From: UBA3537 sp965658025
GTDB taxonomy: Bacteria > Bacteroidota > Bacteroidia > Flavobacteriales > Flavobacteriaceae
DNA length: 26,731 bases
Assembly: GCA_965658025.1 (NCBI GenBank)
Contig: CBFHQL010000021.1
Coordinates: forward strand, 1-26,731
Direction: 5' to 3'
Each line of letters opens with the position of its first letter. The stretch's first letter is position 1. Of the stretch, positions 25,097 to 26,731 are shown piece after piece. Below the pieces are notes generated by a model, which was given only the letters and a program-made list of their open reading frames with translations, was not told the origin of the DNA and made no database searches. Made by a program: the position numbers and the translations under genes.

Positions 25097-25825
25097 TTAT
25101 TTTGAATTTAATTGAATGGACTCAAGTTGCTTTAACGTGATTTTTCCTTCGTAAATCGCTTTACCAATAATAACCCCTGCGCATCCCAACTGCATCAACT
25201 TTGGAAGATCTTCAGCAGCGGAAACTCCTCCAGATGCAATGAGGTTAATTGCGGGTGTGTTGGCCAAAATCTTACGGTATAAATCGTATGAGGGGCCTTG
25301 CAACATACCATCTTTTGAAATATCAGTACAAACCACATCGGTGATGCCCTTTTTGGCATACGCTTCAATAAATGGCAACACTTCTAAATCACTCGCTTCT
25401 TGCCAACCGTGTACTGCAATTTTTTGTTCCTTACAATCGGCGCCAAGAATGATTTTTTCTGCCCCATACAAAGATAACCATGACTTAAATTTTGATGGAT
25501 TTTTTACGGCAATACTCCCACCAGTAATTTGATTTGCTCCAGATTCAAAAGCAATTTTTAAATCCTCATCTGATTTTAGTCCTCCGCCAAAATCAATTTT
25601 TAGTTGTGTTTTTGTACTGATTTCTTCTAAAACCTTATAATTTACTATGTGTTGTGCTTTGGCGCCATCTAAATCTACTAAATGCAAATATTCAATGCCT
25701 ACAGCTTCAAATTGTTTGGCAACTTCCAAAGGATTTGAATTGTATACCTTTTTGGTCGAATAGTCCCCTTTGGTGAGTCGAACACATTGTCCATCAATAA
25801 GATCAATTGCAGGGATGATTTTCAT
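25097..25825 (-). CDS. hisA: ProFAR isomerase
   Basis: HisA opens the ribose ring of ProFAR in an Amadori rearrangement to PRFAR, the substrate of HisHF. The 242-residue TIM barrel has the general base D8 in IPAIDLIDGQCVRL and the general acid D130 in ILGADCKE, plus phosphate-loop glycines in IDFGGGLKS and LIASGGVSA. TDISKDGMLQGP (167-178) is the usual HisA motif and separates it from HisF. It starts 2 nt after the hisH stop. Confidence 0.97.
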   Translation of the reverse strand: MKIIPAIDLIDGQCVRLTKGDYSTKKVYNSNPLEVAKQFEAVGIEYLHLVDLDGAKAQHIVNYKVLEEISTKTQLKIDFGGGLKSDEDLKIAFESGANQITGGSIAVKNPSKFKSWLSLYGAEKIILGADCKEQKIAVHGWQEASDLEVLPFIEAYAKKGITDVVCTDISKDGMLQGPSYDLYRKILANTPAINLIASGGVSAAEDLPKLMQLGCAGVIIGKAIYEGKITLKQLESIQLNSK

Positions 25826-25827
25826 GG

Positions 25828-26409
25828 TTAAAGGTTTAAAAAATTAGTTAATATTTGTGCCCCATCAGTGCTGCTTTTTTCAGGGTGAAATTGTACGCCA
25901 TAAAAGTTTTTATGTTGTAGTGCCGCTGAAAAAGGTAACTCATAAGTTGAAGATGCAATGGTTTGCGCAACCTTTGGCGCATAATAACTGTGGACTGAGT
26001 ACATATACGGATTCGAATTTAACCCTTTAAATAAATCTGATTTCAAATCTTCAATACGATTCCAACCCATATGCGGCACTTTCACCGCATTTGTGAACCG
26101 TTTGACATCAACATCAAAAACACCTAATCCTTTGGTCTCCCCTTCTTCTGTACTGTTACACAATAATTGCATGCCCAAGCAAATCCCCAATACATCTTGT
26201 TTTAGGTTAGGAATTAAATGAGCCAATCCAGTAGCATTCAATTGTTTCATCGCTTCGCTAGCATGCCCTACACCTGGAAAAATGATTTTATCCGATGACA
26301 AAATTTCTTCTTTATCATTTGAAAGTGTGGAATTGACCCCTAGCCGTGCCAATGCAAACTGAACACTTTGTATGTTTCCTGCACCATAATCTAAAATTGT
26401 GACTTTCAT
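25828..26409 (-). CDS. hisH: Imidazole glycerol phosphate synthase glutamine amidotransferase subunit
   Basis: This 193-residue class I glutaminase supplies ammonia to HisF. The triad is C77 in LGICLGMQLL, and H175 and E177 in VQFHPEKS. The oxyanion region PGVGHASEAM follows the usual HisH PGVG motif. The ATG shares one base with the hisB stop (TAATG). Confidence 0.97.
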   Translation of the reverse strand: MKVTILDYGAGNIQSVQFALARLGVNSTLSNDKEEILSSDKIIFPGVGHASEAMKQLNATGLAHLIPNLKQDVLGICLGMQLLCNSTEEGETKGLGVFDVDVKRFTNAVKVPHMGWNRIEDLKSDLFKGLNSNPYMYSVHSYYAPKVAQTIASSTYELPFSAALQHKNFYGVQFHPEKSSTDGAQILTNFLNL

Positions 26410-26731
26410 TAGAGCGTACCTTTTGTTGATGGAAGAATCATTTTATTTGCATCGCGCTTTACAGCCATCTTAATGGATTTTGCAAACGCTTTAAAAATCG
26501 CTTCTATTTTGTGGTGCTCATTGGTGCCCTCAGCTTTGATGTTGAGATTACATTTTGCGCCATCTGAAAAGGATTTAAAGAAATGCACAAACATTTCTGT
26601 AGGCATTTTCCCAATATATTCACGCTTAAAATCGGCCGCCCAAACGAGCCAGTTTCGCCCACCGAAATCTATGGCTACTTGTGCCAAACAATCATCCATA
26701 GGTAAACAAAACCCATAGCGTTCAATACCTA
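26409..26731 (-). CDS. hisB: Imidazoleglycerol-phosphate dehydratase (HisB), 5' part outside the window
   Basis: The frame is open to the window edge and 107 C-terminal residues are visible, starting GIERYGFCLPMDDCLAQ. This matches the IGPD domain, which dehydrates imidazole glycerol phosphate. Metal-binding residues are in NEHHKIEAIFKAFAKS, and MPTEMFVHFFKSFSD is the second conserved segment. An internal Met at 26699 is not the real start because conserved IGPD sequence precedes it. Whether an N-terminal histidinol-phosphatase domain is fused, as in E. coli, cannot be seen here. Confidence 0.93.
   Translation of the reverse strand, partial: GIERYGFCLPMDDCLAQVAIDFGGRNWLVWAADFKREYIGKMPTEMFVHFFKSFSDGAKCNLNIKAEGTNEHHKIEAIFKAFAKSIKMAVKRDANKMILPSTKGTL

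Overview
The window is an AT-rich chromosomal segment from a member of the Bacteroidota, most likely the family Flavobacteriaceae. Three things point there. Promoter-like sequences match the Bacteroidota -7 consensus TAnnTTTG, in three cases with an upstream TTG. Shine-Dalgarno-like sequences are scarce. The gene content is typical: DUF4294, a phoH-purC pair, a second TruA-like protein, and his and ilv operons in flavobacterial order. I see no tRNA, rRNA, CRISPR array, insertion sequence, integrase, phage gene or toxin-antitoxin pair. I found no convincing new multi-gene system. The window is mainly core metabolism, and the points worth a second look are small-scale.

Layout. 1-768 (-): most of a SAM hydroxide adenosyltransferase (DUF62) homologue, divergent from phoH-purC (900-2857, +). 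2838-3947 (-): a multi-pass membrane acyltransferase (DUF1624/HGSNAT-like) whose 3' end overlaps purC. 4054-5958 (+): acetyl-CoA synthetase. 6004-7646 (-): an M42 aminopeptidase followed 2 nt later by a Nudix hydrolase. 7740-8414 (+): an exported DUF4294 protein. 8415-8660: an intergenic region with a direct repeat, a palindrome, a -7 element and a strong terminator. 8661-10068 (-): a SAM methyltransferase and a ZIP metal transporter overlapping by 8 nt. 10129-11295 (+): a THUMP-domain RNA methyltransferase. 11306-11730 (-): a small membrane-protein gene broken by one missing base. 11900-13977 (+): an SF2 helicase translationally coupled to a CIA30-domain protein.

14152-20890 (+) is a complete isoleucine/valine operon, ilvD-ilvB-ilvN-ilvC-ilvA. 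IlvA makes 2-oxobutanoate from threonine, IlvBN makes the acetohydroxy acids, IlvC isomerises and reduces them, and IlvD dehydrates them to the keto acids. The transaminase and the leu genes are not in view. 21016-22926 (+) holds DUF3817, a YbdG-type mechanosensitive channel and a small unknown protein. 22932-23714 (-) is a divergent TruA-like pseudouridine synthase. 23751-26731 (-) is the distal part of the histidine operon, hisB(partial)-hisH-hisA-hisF-hisIE, with genes abutting or overlapping by a base.

The most interesting observations are a 19-bp perfect palindrome that places two back-to-back -7 elements between divergent methyltransferase genes, the single-base frameshift at 11543-11545, a DUF62 protein lacking two of the three family catalytic residues, the altered active-site loop of the TruA-like protein, and the repeat/palindrome/promoter/terminator structure at 8447-8659, which could encode a small RNA. 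No intergenic stretch exceeds 300 bases.
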